From: Rhyacichthys aspro
Taxonomy: Eukaryota > Chordata > Actinopteri > Gobiiformes > Rhyacichthyidae
NCBI GenBank assembly: GCA_036850595.1
Contig: CM072153.1
Location: 13,720,169 to 13,784,168, forward strand
Length of the DNA: 64,000 nt
Reading direction: 5' to 3'
Below the pieces are notes generated by a model. It was not told where the DNA came from, made no database searches, and was given only the letters and a program-made list of their open reading frames with translations. The position numbers and the translations under genes are program-made. Below, one piece after another: positions 12,101 to 25,860 of this stretch; the first letter of the stretch is position 1; each line of letters starts with the position of its first letter.

Positions 12101-15100
12101 CATTGGAGAGACTCTCATCAAATATAGTGTAGAAAATACAAAAAAAAACTGTATGGTGTGCACAAATTACTGCTTTGAACTGATGTTTCATGTTGGAAAA
12201 CTGACAGCTCTCTTGCACGAATACACATATTTATCTTTTTTAAAGTGAAATCACAATCAGACCAATGTCCTCTTTTATTTCATAGACAACAGCATGTCCC
12301 TGCCTCTAGCCATAGCTGTTTACATGCTCTAAAAAGAAGCATGAGATGTCAAATTTCAATCTTTTGTCAGCAGATGCCTCCAAACGACACACCCCATCTT
12401 TGAGGTGTAATTGTCCTGAACTCAATATATATATTATTATAATAAGTAAATAATTCTTCTTCTTCAGGTAAATACAAAACTATAAAAAAGCATTTCTATT
12501 TTTCCAATATATTTTCAGGATACTTCATAATAATTTTTTTAAATAAATGAATAAAACAAATGAACAAAATAACACTCGGTCTTAACTTAGTCTAAAAACA
12601 GAATCTTTTTATAATGATTATTTTCTGCATGTAATATTTTCTGCATGACTCTTACAAAGTGTGACTTTCAGTGCTGTGCTGTTGGACCGAGCGTGTGCTG
12701 CCTGCCAGGTTTCTCTCAGATGTTCGCTTAAAGGATTTCTGCCTGATTGTACTTTGTCTTGCCATTAGATGACCATGCTTCTTATTGAGCCGTAAGCTTT
12801 CAGATTGTCAACAGCGGGGAATGTAGCCGTGCATGTCAATACACTTCTCCACCTCTCCTTTGATGGCACTCTTTTATCCGACACAGGGAGTAACGATAAT
12901 TACCAACACGCCGGCCGCGCACAGGCTTTTACTTATGTCATTAAGCGAAACATATATGTGAGATATGAGAGCAGCAAATGGATGTGCGGCACGTGGCTCC
13001 AGAGTAGACTTACACAGAGTCGGGCTTTACACAGAGGCCATATCAAATGAATTCATGTTCAAATGAATATGATATGAATTCTTTAATGCACCTTTGGTAT
13101 ATGTTTGTCCTTGAGAGCTTTCTTTTGGGGGTTGTCTTCAGAAATGCTAAAGAGTGCCGTGAATAACAGTGAATGTAATTGATTTTTTGCTTTGCTTTTA
13201 TTTGAAGAGTTTTCTTTTAATCAATTCTCCTTTGTCTTGCCATGCTTTCATCCCCCATTCACAGGCCTCAGAAAAACACTCGTCCTGATGTAACTTATTT
13301 GGATCCTCTTATGCAGCGAGGAGCTAATAGGTTTTATGAGGCTTTTAGCTTGCTCTCTGTGATTTGCCATTGCCATGGGATACAATCAAAGGCTCGCTGT
13401 AGACACTTAATTGATCCTGATTGTATTGTTTATCCAAAGGTAAATCCTATCTGTTCAGTCTCATGGTTCGGATGAGTGAAGACACGCACAAAGCTAGTTT
13501 TACATCTCTTACCACGTTTAAATGTCACGCTGCAATCATGTTTATGACCTTCAGTTCACAGAAGTGTTCAGTGTTTGTGGAACTGAGTGTGTTTGTCATT
13601 GAGCGACAAACATTTGGAAATGAGCACCTCTTTCTCTAAATAAAATAAAATAAACTTCATTAAGGACCACTCACCAACAGTCATCTGACACATTGAGGTC
13701 ACAAGCAGCAATACACAAAATATATATTTTATTGTTAATTTAGTTCTTCTCTAATTCAGTGTACCTTTGAAGAGTGGAAATATGGTTTTGAAACCACTGA
13801 AAAAAAAAAAACATAGACCATCCTCCACATGCTGTAAAATAACAGTAAATAGTGGCCACTGGATATTTGAGACCTTACAGAGAATTAACAAAGATTAGGT
13901 CTTATTTTAATTGAATACATTGCAGCCTATAGTAAAGCAGAAGCATTTACACTTTGCATTTTAATAAGATGAAGAATATCCTCAAGATAAGCTTTTATTA
14001 TCACATGTTGTGTTGTTATTACATATGATATAGCATGTCTTGTAATGTATAAAACAAAACAAAATAGCATTGCAAATATTAAACAACACGGTTATGGCTT
14101 AAATATTTGTCACAATAAAGAAGAACTTAAATCTAACTTGTAATCTCAATCTAAACATTCGACTGATGATTGAGAGCAGATTTGGAAACAAAAAGGCACA
14201 GAGCAGTGAATAGCGGTGACTACAGGCAGCATCCCTACTACGAGGCAATATTCTAAACACTTCTGTTCCTTCAGTTTGTGACCTTTTTCTCTCATCGTTA
14301 GCGGTCCATGCCAAGAGTATCGTCGCCATCCTGCACCTCCTCGTGGCACTGTCCCAGCACTTCAGAGCACCCATCAGACTGCCCGACCACGTCTCTATTC
14401 AAGTGGTGGTGGTGCAGGTGAGAGCGCCGCTGCCACAAATGCCACAAAACTCACCTGAGGGCCACAGCGGGACTTTAACAGCACATTTGTTTGTTTCAGA
14501 AAAGAGAGGGTATCCTTCAGTCCAGACAGATCCAAGAGGAGATCACCGGTAACACAGAGTAAGTTTTCTCAGCCCTCCCGTTCACTTCTGCGTCTTTCAA
14601 CCACAGAGCGAATACAATATGGAGGTTACATTGGGATTTTTCTTTTTCCTTTTTGGGGTAACTGGAAGTAGCTCATTGTGGACTAATCTGTCATGGTGGC
14701 TCTGTCGTTTCTTGTTCAGGAAACAATATAAAATGACAGTATGGGAGTTACATGACCACAGTAGCTCATCTCAGCTCAAAATTCTCAGTTTTAAATGAGG
14801 CTCCATGTCAGTAATTCACCAGAGACATACATAACTTTCGATAATACACATCTCTCACAGGTCACTTTCACAACCTTACTTAATAACTATCCTTGGACAA
14901 GAGTCACCTACATTCAGATGCAGACTAATTGGCTAGTTTTTCTTTGAATTTGATCAAATTGAAGGCTTTAGAGAAGGTTTTTCTGTTGATGATTTTTCCT
15001 ATGAAATGGCACAGATCCCCCGGGCTACTAAAGATGCACAGGCTTAAAATATTTAAATTATAATCAAGTGTATTCAAGAATGTATTGTCCTGCTGTGTCC

Positions 15101-15647
15101 AATGGAGCCAAGCAGATAAAAGAGGCCCACTTAAGTTTACCCAGAAGTGGACCATACAAAACAAAAGCAGCTCTGGGCTTTGATGACTGAATACGTGACC
15201 TGATGATGCCTTTCATATTTATTATGCTGCACTTATTGCTTTGGTAATAGAGCAAACTATTCATATTCACATATTCTGCTTTTAGCAGAAACCCAAGGAA
15301 AGCAGTGTAAAAGAGTTGATGTCCCTCATGAAAAGCTGTGACTCTCAGTGGCATTCAGTGCAGTCCTTGGATCCAGAGACAGCCTTCAGCGTCCATCTGG
15401 ACTAATAGCACAAAAAATGCTCTTACTGATAGAATCTATAGTATCTGAGAGAAGAACATTGAGTGCTGCATAGCGACAAAAATCTAATTTACCTTTTTTC
15501 TTTTGAGAAAAATCTGGAGATAAAGTTTAAATGATGGCAATTTTCTCAGGGTTTTTATAATGGCTTTATTTATTTAGTGTCATATCTCTTGTAGATTACC
15601 ATTTTACAATAGGAAATTGTAGCTAAATTTTGTATATATATATATAA

Positions 15648-15680
<33 letters not shown>

Positions 15681-18600
15681 ATTTAGCTACAATTTCCTAT
15701 TGTAAAATATATATTTATATTTATAAATAAATATATATTTGTGCTGTAATGCAAGAATGCTTTAAACATAACATTTGCTCATTTTTATCAATGTTATGAA
15801 AATGCAAAGTGACTGATTAGTATTTTTCTTATGTTTTCTCACTTTGCATTTTGTAAATTGATGAAAATAAACAATATAATTGATTTTTAAGTATTCTTGC
15901 TTTACAGCATTTCTTTATACTAAAACAGTACTGTACATTTGCTTAAATACACGTTCCATTGAGCTTTTTTTTTTACTGTGCATAATTTCTTTGTGAAGCC
16001 CTTTTTCCGTTAATGATCAGCTGTGAAATGGTCAAACTGACTGGGACATAATACAGTCTGCACCGCTATAGAATATTACTTAGTAATATAAATGTTAGCT
16101 GCATCACAGTTAAATAATAAACTACAAAAAAATGGAACACAATCTTTTCAACGGTGACCCAATCACAACAAAGTGGTGGGTTTTTATAATCGATACAGGT
16201 TACATCTGGAGGAAGGGGCTTAAAGGCACAAATGCTCGGCTTTGAAGCAGAAAGTTTTATCAATAGAAGTAATAGTGTTTCCCGTCAATTAATGCGACTG
16301 ACAAGCCACCACAGTTTGTATTGTAGTGTCTAAAATAAGGACTGACAGTAAGCAACTGGAGGTTTGAACTCTATTTAATACATTCTGATATTATGTACAG
16401 ACAGTAGTGCAATAGACTGGTCTAAATCTGGAAGATGCTGGTAGAGCAGAATGTGTTGTAAATCTAGAGACAAACAGTATAATGTTTTTGCAAATGGTTG
16501 TCAAAAACTAATTGCATTTTAAGCTAGACTATGATTTTTAAAAAACTACACTGATTGGAGCAACACAGAGACTAGTGAAATCAAAGCATATTAAAGCTTT
16601 GGTAACATTGGTAACAAATTGGCTATACACCCCTTACCCTTACTTTTCCTTGGAATTTGGAAAACAAATGTTGTGTGGTAATGACTGGACAACCTCTGTA
16701 TTGAAATGATATGTGATGGCACACTCAGCTGAAGAATTAGAGCTCTGAAATGGTGCTCACACACACACACACACACAGCCGTGATCTGCAGCAGCGAGGG
16801 AGATAACCACACGCCAACCGCACGCACACACCTTTTGCCATGGATACACTGTTGACACACACACTCCCGCGCGGTCACAGTGGAAATCCGGTTATTACCA
16901 GAGCTCCAGGACTGCTGCCCGGACCTGCCTGCATTTGCCATCGCAGATTACACCATGACCGTGTGCGAGAGCCTCTCTTAGTGGGGGGGGCAGCGTGTCG
17001 TCCCTGCCATTTCTCGCCACCCGGCCCGCTGTGATATCTGCTCCTCAGGGGACGCTCTCTATCCTCCAGAAGCACCTGAGCCTTTCCAAGAACCACCTCT
17101 TCCAAAGTGCTAACATTGTCACATAATAGTAATAATAATAGGCCTTTTTCCATAGAATAGCAGCACCGTCGCCTCTTCATTGTGTCGGTTCCCAAAAGTG
17201 TTGTGCTGTTGAGAATATGTCATTGTCGGACTATTTGAACACGCCCCTCGTGTGCCTGTGTTTATTGTTAATCAAATTATGACATCCTCTCGACGACCAT
17301 TGTAAACGCTGGCTCGACATAATCCTCCATTCTCTACATTCCTCTGTGGTTGAATTGAAAATACCTCCTTTTTATTGTATTAAAATGTAAGTGTGAAATT
17401 GTCAATAACCAGCTATGGCCTCCAATATGTGACTTTTTTTTCTTTTTTCTATTTTGTGTGTGTTCTTTTCAGGGCTTTCTCTGGCAGACACGGTAAGTGC
17501 TTTTACCATGAACATTGCTTTGTGAGATTTTTGTGAATAATGGATATGAGGTAAATTTCTCCACAGAGCGCGATGCCTTCGACACACTCTTTGACCACGC
17601 TCCTGACAAGCTGAACGTTGTCAAAAAGGTACAGTGTGAGGCCAGTGAAACTAATGGCTGTTGAACTGGGATTGAATTATAGATGTGTATAGGGCTGGGA
17701 TAAGTGCTAGAAAATATGATCACAATTTAAGGAATTTTCTTGTCAAGCTGTAGCTAAAACAAAAAGGGAAACAAGTGGCAGGACTTACACATTCTTTGGA
17801 CAAAATATAAGCAGTGTCAATCAGTCTTTAAGCTACATACATCATCAAGATTTCTGAATTATTGTTTTCTTGTGATAATATTGTAAATATTGTACTATTT
17901 TACATCCTGATTTGATGGGGGACAGTCAACATGTGACGGTTTATTTCTGCTTTTTCCAGACATTGATTACATTCGTCAACAAACACCTGAACAAGCTCAA
18001 CCTGGAGGTGTCTGAATTGGATACACAGGTACTACACACATAAGAAATACTGTATTTGTAACTTCAGTCAAACATCTGTAGTCAAGGCAGTCTGACCCTT
18101 GACCAATAATGCTCATCACATTTCGGTATGTTTTCTGTTTTAGTTTGCAGATGGTGTTTATCTGGTTCTGTTGATGGGGCTCTTGGAGGGATACTTTGTG
18201 CCTCTCTACAACTTCTTTCTCACACCGGAGAATTTTGACCAAAAGGTACGTTTTAGAAGCTCAAATTCCACTTTCAAAAAAAGTTACCTAGTAGTAGTTG
18301 TTACCCAAAACAACATTTTCCTGTCTGCCATTGTAAGTTTTTGGCCTCTGAAATCCTTTTTTTCCCTATGATTCGAGAAAAACTCCTGAACCAGTCCTTC
18401 ACTTTTGAACAGTGTTTGTCTCTGAAACCCATCCGTTTTCCCCAGAGCCCGTTGAGAGCCTCTGTAGTCATTCTGAACAGGCAGTCTGCTCAGACACCAC
18501 AGTAACCTTTTGTTTGGGTCTTGGCCAGTCGCCTTTGCCAAGCCGCTGAGCAGAAGAGACAGTATGGCTACACTGTTCCCACTGCAGCCCCAAGGAGCGG

Positions 18601-21277
18601 GAGCAGCCCCTCGGCATCTGTAATCTGTAATCTGTGCACACAACACACTCAAGTGGCTCCAGGCTGCACTCCATTACACCGTGTGAGAGCCCAGAGGTCC
18701 ACACATGATGCACCGGGGGTCGGCTCTGGAAACTAGTGCGAGGCAGAACTAAAAGCACATTTCTACTTTAGCCTCATCAGTCGTGTTTGCACCTCGCTGT
18801 ACATTACTGGTTTAGCTGTCCTTCCATTATCAGTAAGTCTACTCTACCATCTTACATTTGACACACTGCATTATGACCAAGAAGAATATGAAAGAGCTAC
18901 TACAAAGTAAAAGTCTGTCATTTGGGTGAAAAACAGGAATTGAAAATTATAAACACAAAACATGTTTTTCTTGTTTTAGTGATGCCTCTGTCTGTACCCA
19001 TCTATCCATATGGATGCTGTAGAGCCATATTATGGGATTCAGAGCCAAAGCACCACACTGAGTTGAACCTCTGTACCTTTCAGTGGAAACGGTCCAATTG
19101 TCCTCTTTTGTCCTTTTGCCACGTCTGATCACTAAGTTCATACTTCTCACAATGAGCCCGTGTTAGAGAAAGCTGTTAGTTCTTCACAGCAGGAACCCAC
19201 ACTGACAGTGGAAAGGATACAAAAACATCTTTCAACACGTTTTTCCACTTCTATTGGACTTTTATCACTTACAATCAGAGTGGTTACACACATCAGGAGT
19301 TCTTCTATTTTAGTGCAATATCTATATAATTTCACCTTAAGTGATTTCTCTGAAAGGCTTCGCCGCTGCACTGTTTTCAATAAACATCAGTCTCAAGTTT
19401 CTGATCCATTCGAGGCCAAAGCCGCTTTCCAGGAAAGAACCACCGTCTTTCTCTGTAGAAATATAAAGTTCTGTGAAAGCATTATCATAAGTGAGGTTGG
19501 AGTAATATTTGGGATTTTTACAGCTGTAGTTTAGGATTGTATTGTCTATAGAAAAAAATTTATTGTTTCTATAAACAGGACTGGCCACTATTTAACAGGC
19601 AATAAAGACAATGTCAAGAATGGAAGTATACAGTCTTTATTGTGCCTATACTTGCTTCGTTTTTTGAAAGTTAACAATAAAAAAGACATACTTGCATCTA
19701 GTGGCTACATATAGAGCAATATGGCTACTGTACAGACAACTTTTTGTTACCCTCTCTTTAATTGTTGAGTCCTTGTTTCTGATTGGAGGCTCACATTGTA
19801 ATGGCTTCTCAATATGTTGCACTGCAGAAGGAGCAGGCAGCCATGTTTCTTACTGAACATGGTAATAGTACTGTTATAGTTAACATTTAATCAAACATAT
19901 ATTATTACCTTGACTCCTTTATATGGCCACTATGTTAGCATGGCAGCAGAGGAACACTTTAAATCATAAAACATCCACTGACCACTGTAAAGAAATCAAG
20001 AAATCAAAATTGCTTCCTCATATCTCTTGGTCAGTGTCCCTCTTCTCGTGGTGACAGTACGAGTCTGTGTCGTGATAAACAGGCAGCCAGGTATTTGTAC
20101 AGCTGCTGAAGGCTTTGGTCTCGCACACAACACAGACACAGTATATTTACAGAAACACCACTGAATCCACCTGAGTGGTTTGGGATTTGGTTTCCACATT
20201 CTCTTATCACTTATCTCATAAGCTGTGCGTGTGTGTGTTGTATGTGTCCGGTATGAGGGTTGGACTGAGTGAGTACACACTGTGCAGCTGATGTACCTTC
20301 TGCTTTCTGCGCAGGTCCACAACGTCACCTTCTCTTTTGAACTGATGCAGGACGGAGGCCTGGAGAGACCCAAGCCACGGCCAGAGGGTAAGACACTCGG
20401 AGTCAATGTGAGGTCAAGGCATATCCACATTTACTACTAAAGATGTTTCCCGATCTTTAAACTGACAACCTACATTTTCACAGTGCAAAATGAAGCAGGT
20501 CATTTGTTTTTTTAAATCTGATTTCCTGATCGCGGTTTTTATTTGTCAGTGTCATGTTATATTTATAATCAAAGTGCTGAAGGAGCTTTTTATATGACAA
20601 AGTATCTTCCATGACATCAGCTTTTTAAATTAAAGTGAGAAGAAAAAAAGTTGAATGTGAAGACCTGCCAGATCTCACCCACGACCTATTTGGCGCATTT
20701 TTTTGAAGGAGGAGATTGTGAAAGTTCAAGTTCATGTGGTCTTAAAATCTGATTTGCCTCTTTTGTACTAAATCTAACTCTGTATTATTATTATTATTTG
20801 AGCTGTTGAATTTGCCCATTGGTCTGTTAAAAGGGCATAGTTTAGTTTCAAAACAGCCATTTTTCAACCTTCAATATACATTCTGTGACTTTTTCTTCCT
20901 GCTCAGTGCTACAGGAACACGCCCCCAAAATTACCTCTGTGTTCCTGACCTCCAGCTTTACAATTAAGCGTTGGTGTTAAGGTTTGGTGTGTTCTCTGAG
21001 TAGTCTTGCTTGTATAAGATGTTAGCACAGTTTGAGTGAACAGTTTGTGGTTTCATTTTCCTCAGTGTGAGACTATTCTTTCCAAAACCATGTTCTTTTG
21101 TGTCCATTTATTCAACAGTTTGTAGCTGTTCTTGTCATTTTAAAGTGTGTATGTCTCTGTTATAACCCTCTTAAACTGACTGCCATGTCTCTGTTTTCAG
21201 ACATAGTGAACTGTGACCTCAAGTCTACGCTGCGTGTCCTCTACAACCTTTTCACCCGCTACAGGAATGTTGACTGA
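6173..21277 (+). CDS. parva: Alpha-parvin (actopaxin/CH-ILKBP), 13 coding exons
   Basis: Exons: 6173-6308, 10339-10428, 11488-11558, 11640-11742, 11897-12037, 14302-14417, 14500-14558, 17473-17492, 17567-17628, 17960-18028, 18144-18245, 20315-20387, 21201-21277. All borders are AG/GT, all phases join, and the total is 1119 nt = 372 aa, exactly the length of human PARVA. The N-terminus is a Ser-Pro-rich phospho-region (Ser4 and Ser8 in SP context) followed by a basic patch. Two calponin-homology domains follow: CH1 about residues 95-200 (begins LMKVLIDWINDVLVGER) and CH2 about 262-369 (LITFVNKHLNKL, DGVYLVLLMGLLEGYFVP). From family knowledge, CH2 binds ILK and paxillin LD motifs, placing the protein in the ILK-PINCH-parvin complex at integrin adhesions, and the protein binds F-actin. 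The exon at 17473-17492 is a 20-nt micro-exon encoding only about six residues. No frameshift or missing motif is seen. Beta-parvin is excluded by residue identity and synteny. Confidence 0.97.
6309..10338 (+). other. parva: parva intron 1 (4.0 kb)
   Basis: This is the intron between coding exons 1 and 2, mostly unique AT-rich sequence. A poly-A run lies at 6905-6920 and a short CA run near 7915-7927. A candidate alternative first exon ends at 8303 (separate entry). Open frames here, such as the 160-codon one at 8844-9326, have low-complexity, lysine/isoleucine-rich translations and no recognisable domain, so they are not called as genes. Confidence 0.75.
8243..8303 (+). other. parva: Candidate alternative first coding exon of parva
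   Basis: An ATG at 8243 opens 20 codons (MPKTGLRRRQNMGCGALCPP) and then one extra base before a donor GTAGGA at 8304. That phase is exactly what exon 2 at 10339 needs, so splicing would give an in-frame alpha-parvin with a different, basic N-terminus instead of the Ser-Pro region of exon 1. The sequence just upstream (8000-8240) is less AT-rich than its surroundings. Alternative first exons are known in the parvin family. No transcript evidence is available here and the donor is only moderate, so this is a prediction. Confidence 0.3.
15601..15708. repeat. Perfect 28-bp inverted repeat around an AT core (foldback/MITE-like)
   Basis: Arm 15601-15628 (ATTTTACAATAGGAAATTGT...) is repeated without mismatch in reverse complement at 15681-15708. 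Between them lies about 50 bases of (TA)n/(AAATA)n, itself able to fold. It is in parva intron 7 (14559-17472). The shape is that of a small foldback element or a cruciform-forming palindrome. No clear target-site duplication is visible. Confidence 0.85.
15742..15909. repeat. Long imperfect hairpin, 71-nt arms
   Basis: Arms 15742-15812 and 15839-15909 are both 71 nt and pair in reverse complement. The 14 bases next to the loop are identical, the outer about 20 bases match with two differences, and the middle is diverged. The loop is 26 nt. The outer ends read TGCTGTAATGCAAGAATGC and GTATTCTTGCTTTACAGCA. A decayed MITE is the simplest reading; a long pri-miRNA-like hairpin is an alternative. 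Confidence 0.7.
16758..16777. repeat. (CA)10 microsatellite
   Basis: Uninterrupted CA dinucleotides in parva intron 7. They are likely polymorphic, and no further function is visible. Confidence 0.9.
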
Positions 21278-21955
21278 GCACTGCACGCAACCAGAGGGAA
21301 CACACAGGCATGTGCTACAGCTGCAAATATTATTTCCTATTTTCATGTCTGTTTTTGTCATGTTTTGTCTTTATTTTTATTTTGTTTCCTAAGACATCCG
21401 TTTGTGCCACAGACTGACTCCAAGTAAGGCTTGTGGCTTTAAGTGTTTGTGAGCTCCCTTTAAAGTTAACACTTACAGGTTGTTTTTTAAATAACTTTCT
21501 TACCTCGCTTCATTGGTTTAAAGGGGATTTTTTTTATATATCAGCAACACTTGTGTTTTTAAAACCAAAAAAAAAGGACACGTTATCTGTATTTATTGTA
21601 CATTCTGAAATATGTATTAATTGTTGTATTACTTAACATATTCATCTTGCACTAGGCTTTGCTTGTCTTCCTTAAACATTTCAAATATTTGACCAAAATG
21701 TATATTAGCGTTCACTTTGTGTAGCTTTTTTATTCTGTATACATTGAGTGTATCATATTCCAATCCTATTGACAAGTCTATAATTTCCTACAGATTAATG
21801 TCTTGATATATTATATCATATATATGTTTGGATGTTGTACTTTCAAGGACTTAAGTCATCAAACGCATCAACCATGAGCTGTCGACACATTCCCTCTTGT
21901 GTACCTATTTGTTTTAATGCATCACCTTAAATAAATCATTTATTCTTTCAGTGTG
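21278..21955 (+). other. parva: parva 3' UTR with poly(A) signal
   Basis: AT-rich sequence after the TGA at 21275-21277, with T-runs and short A-runs and no coding exon. AATAAA at 21930-21935 is followed by a T/GT-rich stretch (TCATTTATTCTTTCAGTGTGG), giving an expected end near 21950. The resulting 3' UTR of about 0.7 kb is an estimate. Confidence 0.75.
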
Positions 21956-23628
21956 GACGGGTGTATTTCTAGCCTCAAAGAACACGACGAGGAATGTTTT
22001 TCTCACAAAACAAAAATTGGGCGCAGATTGGTTCCAATTTATCCTACGCAGGAAGACAAGACAAGCATTTACTTTTTAATAAACTGAGACGGACGATTAG
22101 AAAAGTTGTGTGAAAGCTTTCTGAATTGGAGCTGACCCTAGCCGTGACTGACATAGATAGGACAGACGAATAGCTGCATTTCTTTCCACATTCCACAAAG
22201 GCTTTCGGATGCTGGGAAGATGTGAATGCTTGTGGTAATTAAACTGTGGTATTGCAAGTCTTTGTTAATACAGAAGCACATGGCAAAGGAATGGTTTCAT
22301 TCTGAGTTCTTAATTTGCTGTGCTGTGTTTGCAGTGTAACATTTTTCAAGGTTTGTACAATATAAGGTGCTTTTCGGTGAGGAGAAAAGTTCTTTAGTCG
22401 CTGTGATGTATGATGCTGATTTTTATTAATGGAAGAAAAAAATCAGATTTACACAAGCTTTACATCGGTGTCCATGGAGTAGTGTCGTTCTACAGTCTTT
22501 GTGTATGTGTGGATGTGTGCTAAATGCCCTGTAGCACTGCGTAACATTTGTAGAGTAACCGGATCCGGCCATGATTACCCTCTCAGATGCTCTCATGTCA
22601 GTCTCAACACATCCTGAGGGATCTGAAACAATCTCATAATCATTTCCTCCCCACTCCTTCACCAGGGAACAATTCAGCTGCTCTTCTTATTACCTTGTTA
22701 CATTACAGTTATTGCATTATTGTTACATTGTCGCTCCGGACCGGGGGTCACATGGGGACACACAGCTGCATTCCTCTGATTGAAGACACCACAGTAATGG
22801 AGCGGTGGAGCAGAGCTGTCCGTACATGTTTACATTAGGTATCAGGCTTCAGAAATAGATCTAATGAGGCAGAAAAGAAATCTGTGTTTTTTTGCAGAAG
22901 ATATTTTTGAGGATGCATCATGATTCAAGTAAAAATAAACATGGAGCTGCCATAAAGAATAAAACACGTCAGCCATTTTGAATAAGTGCATGTCAACAAA
23001 GTCTTAATTCCCATTGGGACCTGTTTTGAACATGGGCACAAAAACACATTAAAAAAAAAAAGACCTATTGTTTTATGTGGCCTCAGATGAAACCTCAGCC
23101 CTATAATAATGTTTTGCTGGAGCCAAGCTGAGGTAGTGTTACATCTGTAGCACAGGGATGGCTTCATCAGTCCTCCTGTATTGATGGCCACTCACATGTC
23201 ACTCTGCTTTGTTTCTAGAAGCTCATCTCCATCGAGTCACTCAATCCCAGAGCAGGAGCTGCCAAAACCTGATCATGTGACCATTTGCTATTTTTTTATA
23301 AAAGAGACAGAACGGAGCTAACATCAGACAGAACAAAGACACTATGTCCTATGTAATCATGTCAGGACGAGGACTAACATTATATACATACGACACTTTA
23401 TTTATGATGATTATTCTCTCTAATCAATGTGATAATATGATAACATGTCGTCCACAATACACAAACTAAATGAATTCAGGGATACTTCCTTACTTGATGC
23501 ATTGCAGTTCTGCTAGAGTATATGTGTACAGAATAGATGCAATATGTACAGTGTGCCTGCTGTATACGGTGTTCCATTTGTGCCAAAAATATACTATTAC
23601 TACTACTATTACTATGAATATTAAAAAT

Positions 23629-23864
23629 ACTATTAAGCATTAGTTGATTATATGTAACTTAATTATTCCTCAATTCATTATTTACAAAGCATTAATTCAA
23701 CATTAATAATCACCATTACGTAATAAACATTGTTTAAAATATTTTAGTCTTAACAATAAACCCATATATAATTATACATGTAAATGGTATTTCAGTGTCT
23801 ATAAACAGTTTATTCATTGATTAATTGTTAACTACATATCTATTAATACTTAACTACTGTTTTA
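23629..23864 (-). mobile_element. Dispersed AT-rich repeat, copy 1 (inverted relative to copy 2)
   Basis: The reverse complement of this segment aligns along its length with 30485-30699. Shared blocks include AAAACAGTAGTTAAG, TAGATATGTA, GTTAACAATTAAT-like, TAATGGTGATTATTAATGTTG and TTTGTAAATAATGAATT. It has no coding capacity and is probably a non-autonomous transposon remnant of a common fish family. Family name not assigned. Confidence 0.75.
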
Positions 23865-25699
23865 TTGCATGAGTTATTATAAAGTGTTTCATATTTTACA
23901 TCATAGTGTTTTGCATAATGAATGAATGAAATGAATAACCTTTACTGTACCCATGTTTTATTGTGTTAAATGGGGAGTTAGTACAAGCACTTATTACAAA
24001 AAACAGCAACATAATTGTTTGTCTTATAATAGCATTATAAATGAGTAATGATTATGATGAGTATGATTTTATCTTGTAAAAATGTGAAACTTTCTCCTGT
24101 ACAATCACATTTATCCATCTTAACCAGAAACCTCATGATATGAATGATACATGTACTATTTTACTGACCTGGCAGCAACACACTTCCGTACATAACTGAA
24201 AGTCTGGAGAACATATTAGTTTCAGTCGGAAGAATGTATTGTTTTTGTCATTAGAAAAGGTTTTTTCGTAGAGAAGGATTTTCGGAAGCAAATGCTTTTC
24301 ACATATGAGTCAGTTTGCCAAATCACAGAAACTAAGATTTTCAACTGCCACCGAGGTCAGACTGTTCAAGGCCATCATGGAAAATATGACAAAAAAAATA
24401 AAAAATCAGGTGAGATAAATAAAGATAAATGGAGGTGCTTTTCTACAGATGTGATATTCTTTACATAAATCAATATCTTAAAGTAAACCCTGTAGATGCA
24501 GCTCAGTCCTATATAGCCTATAGTAAGCAAACACACATATGCACACTCCTCTCCAGAGGTTAAACTATAGCCTCCACAAACAAACTGGTCAATATGGTCT
24601 GTAATATGTGGAGGTTATGACAGTGACAGTCATAAAGCTCAAGGCTTCAGTGAAGTACTCCTGCTCCTGCACTGCTGAATGCTCCGCTCCCCTTTTTCAA
24701 AGCTGAATTAATATATTTGCTGAAGTATTTTGTTAATTACTTTCAAATAAATAGTTATTCACTGCACTTTGTCTGGGAGTAATGAAAGCAGCAAGGTCAG
24801 AGTAACTTCTTTTCAGTTGAATCGGCTGGTTTAATTCCAATAAGGATACACTTATCCTTCCTAAATGTTGGCATCTCCTCTTGAAGTTACTGTGTAGTTT
24901 TCAAAGACTGCTATTGATTGAATTAGTTTAAGTGAGCACAGCTATAGCTATACAGACCTAATCCATGTATCAGCATCTTACAGGTCTATAGGGAATTTCT
25001 TTGTTGTCACTGTACTGTACACAAGAAGAAGATAAACAGAAAAATGTTCTCTTCTTTTTCTCTTTCATACTGTTGATAGCACTGGGGTTGGTGCTGTGTT
25101 CAAAGGCCGTGGAATAACGTCGTTGCAAGAGCACTGTAGCTTCATTCCAGATTTGACATAAAACATGTGTCGCCATAGACTCAACTCGTATGAATTTGAT
25201 TATGGATGAGTCCACACCCTTTACGTTTCCCACAAACCACACACTGTACTGTACTGTACACATTAGTTACTGATGTTTTATGCATGAACCAATCCATTAC
25301 TACATCAGGAAAATCAGAAGCACAGATTATACAGTTAAAAGAAGGCTGCTAAACTCATGTCAACACTCGTCTGGTTTCACATCAACAATGTTTAACTTGA
25401 GAACTGTCTCCATCCTGGCTTTATCCTGACTGCATGTGTGAACCCAATCCACTCAAAATTTTCAGAAGCAGCGGGACAATGTCAAGTGAACATGATCATA
25501 CAGAGGAGAGTGGACTGAAGATGTGGGTTTTTTATTTATTATATCTATTATATTTATTTTTTATTATGGTGATGTGATCTTTTAAAAAATACCTGCAACA
25601 TTTTAGTCAAATATTCTAATATAATTTAATAATCTATCTTGCGTACCTCACATTTACCTTTATAAAAAAAAACAACAACTTTTATTTAAAATTTTTGGC

Positions 25700-25860
25700 C
25701 TTGTTTTTTTTTTTTTTGCCTTTTGCCTCCTCTTACCTATGTCACTAATTTTGCACGCTGCTGTCTTTTTTTTTATTTTATTGTTTAACTGTTCACGTTT
25801 TTATTGTGTTTTTCAATGTGCTATATAAATAAAGACTATTATTATTATTATTATATTACC
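25700..25860 (+). mobile_element. LINE-type 3' tail remnant
   Basis: T-rich sequence ending in TGCTATATAAATAAAGACT and a (ATT)n microsatellite. This matches the general form of fish non-LTR retrotransposon 3' ends, which finish with a short tandem repeat after a TATAAATAAA-like motif. A matching tail in the opposite direction lies near 56200. No reverse transcriptase frame is present, so it is a 5'-truncated or decayed copy. Confidence 0.5.

Noticed and set aside
19996..20430. 144-aa minus-strand frame
   Set aside because: Lies antisense across parva exon 12 (20315-20387) and has no family resemblance.
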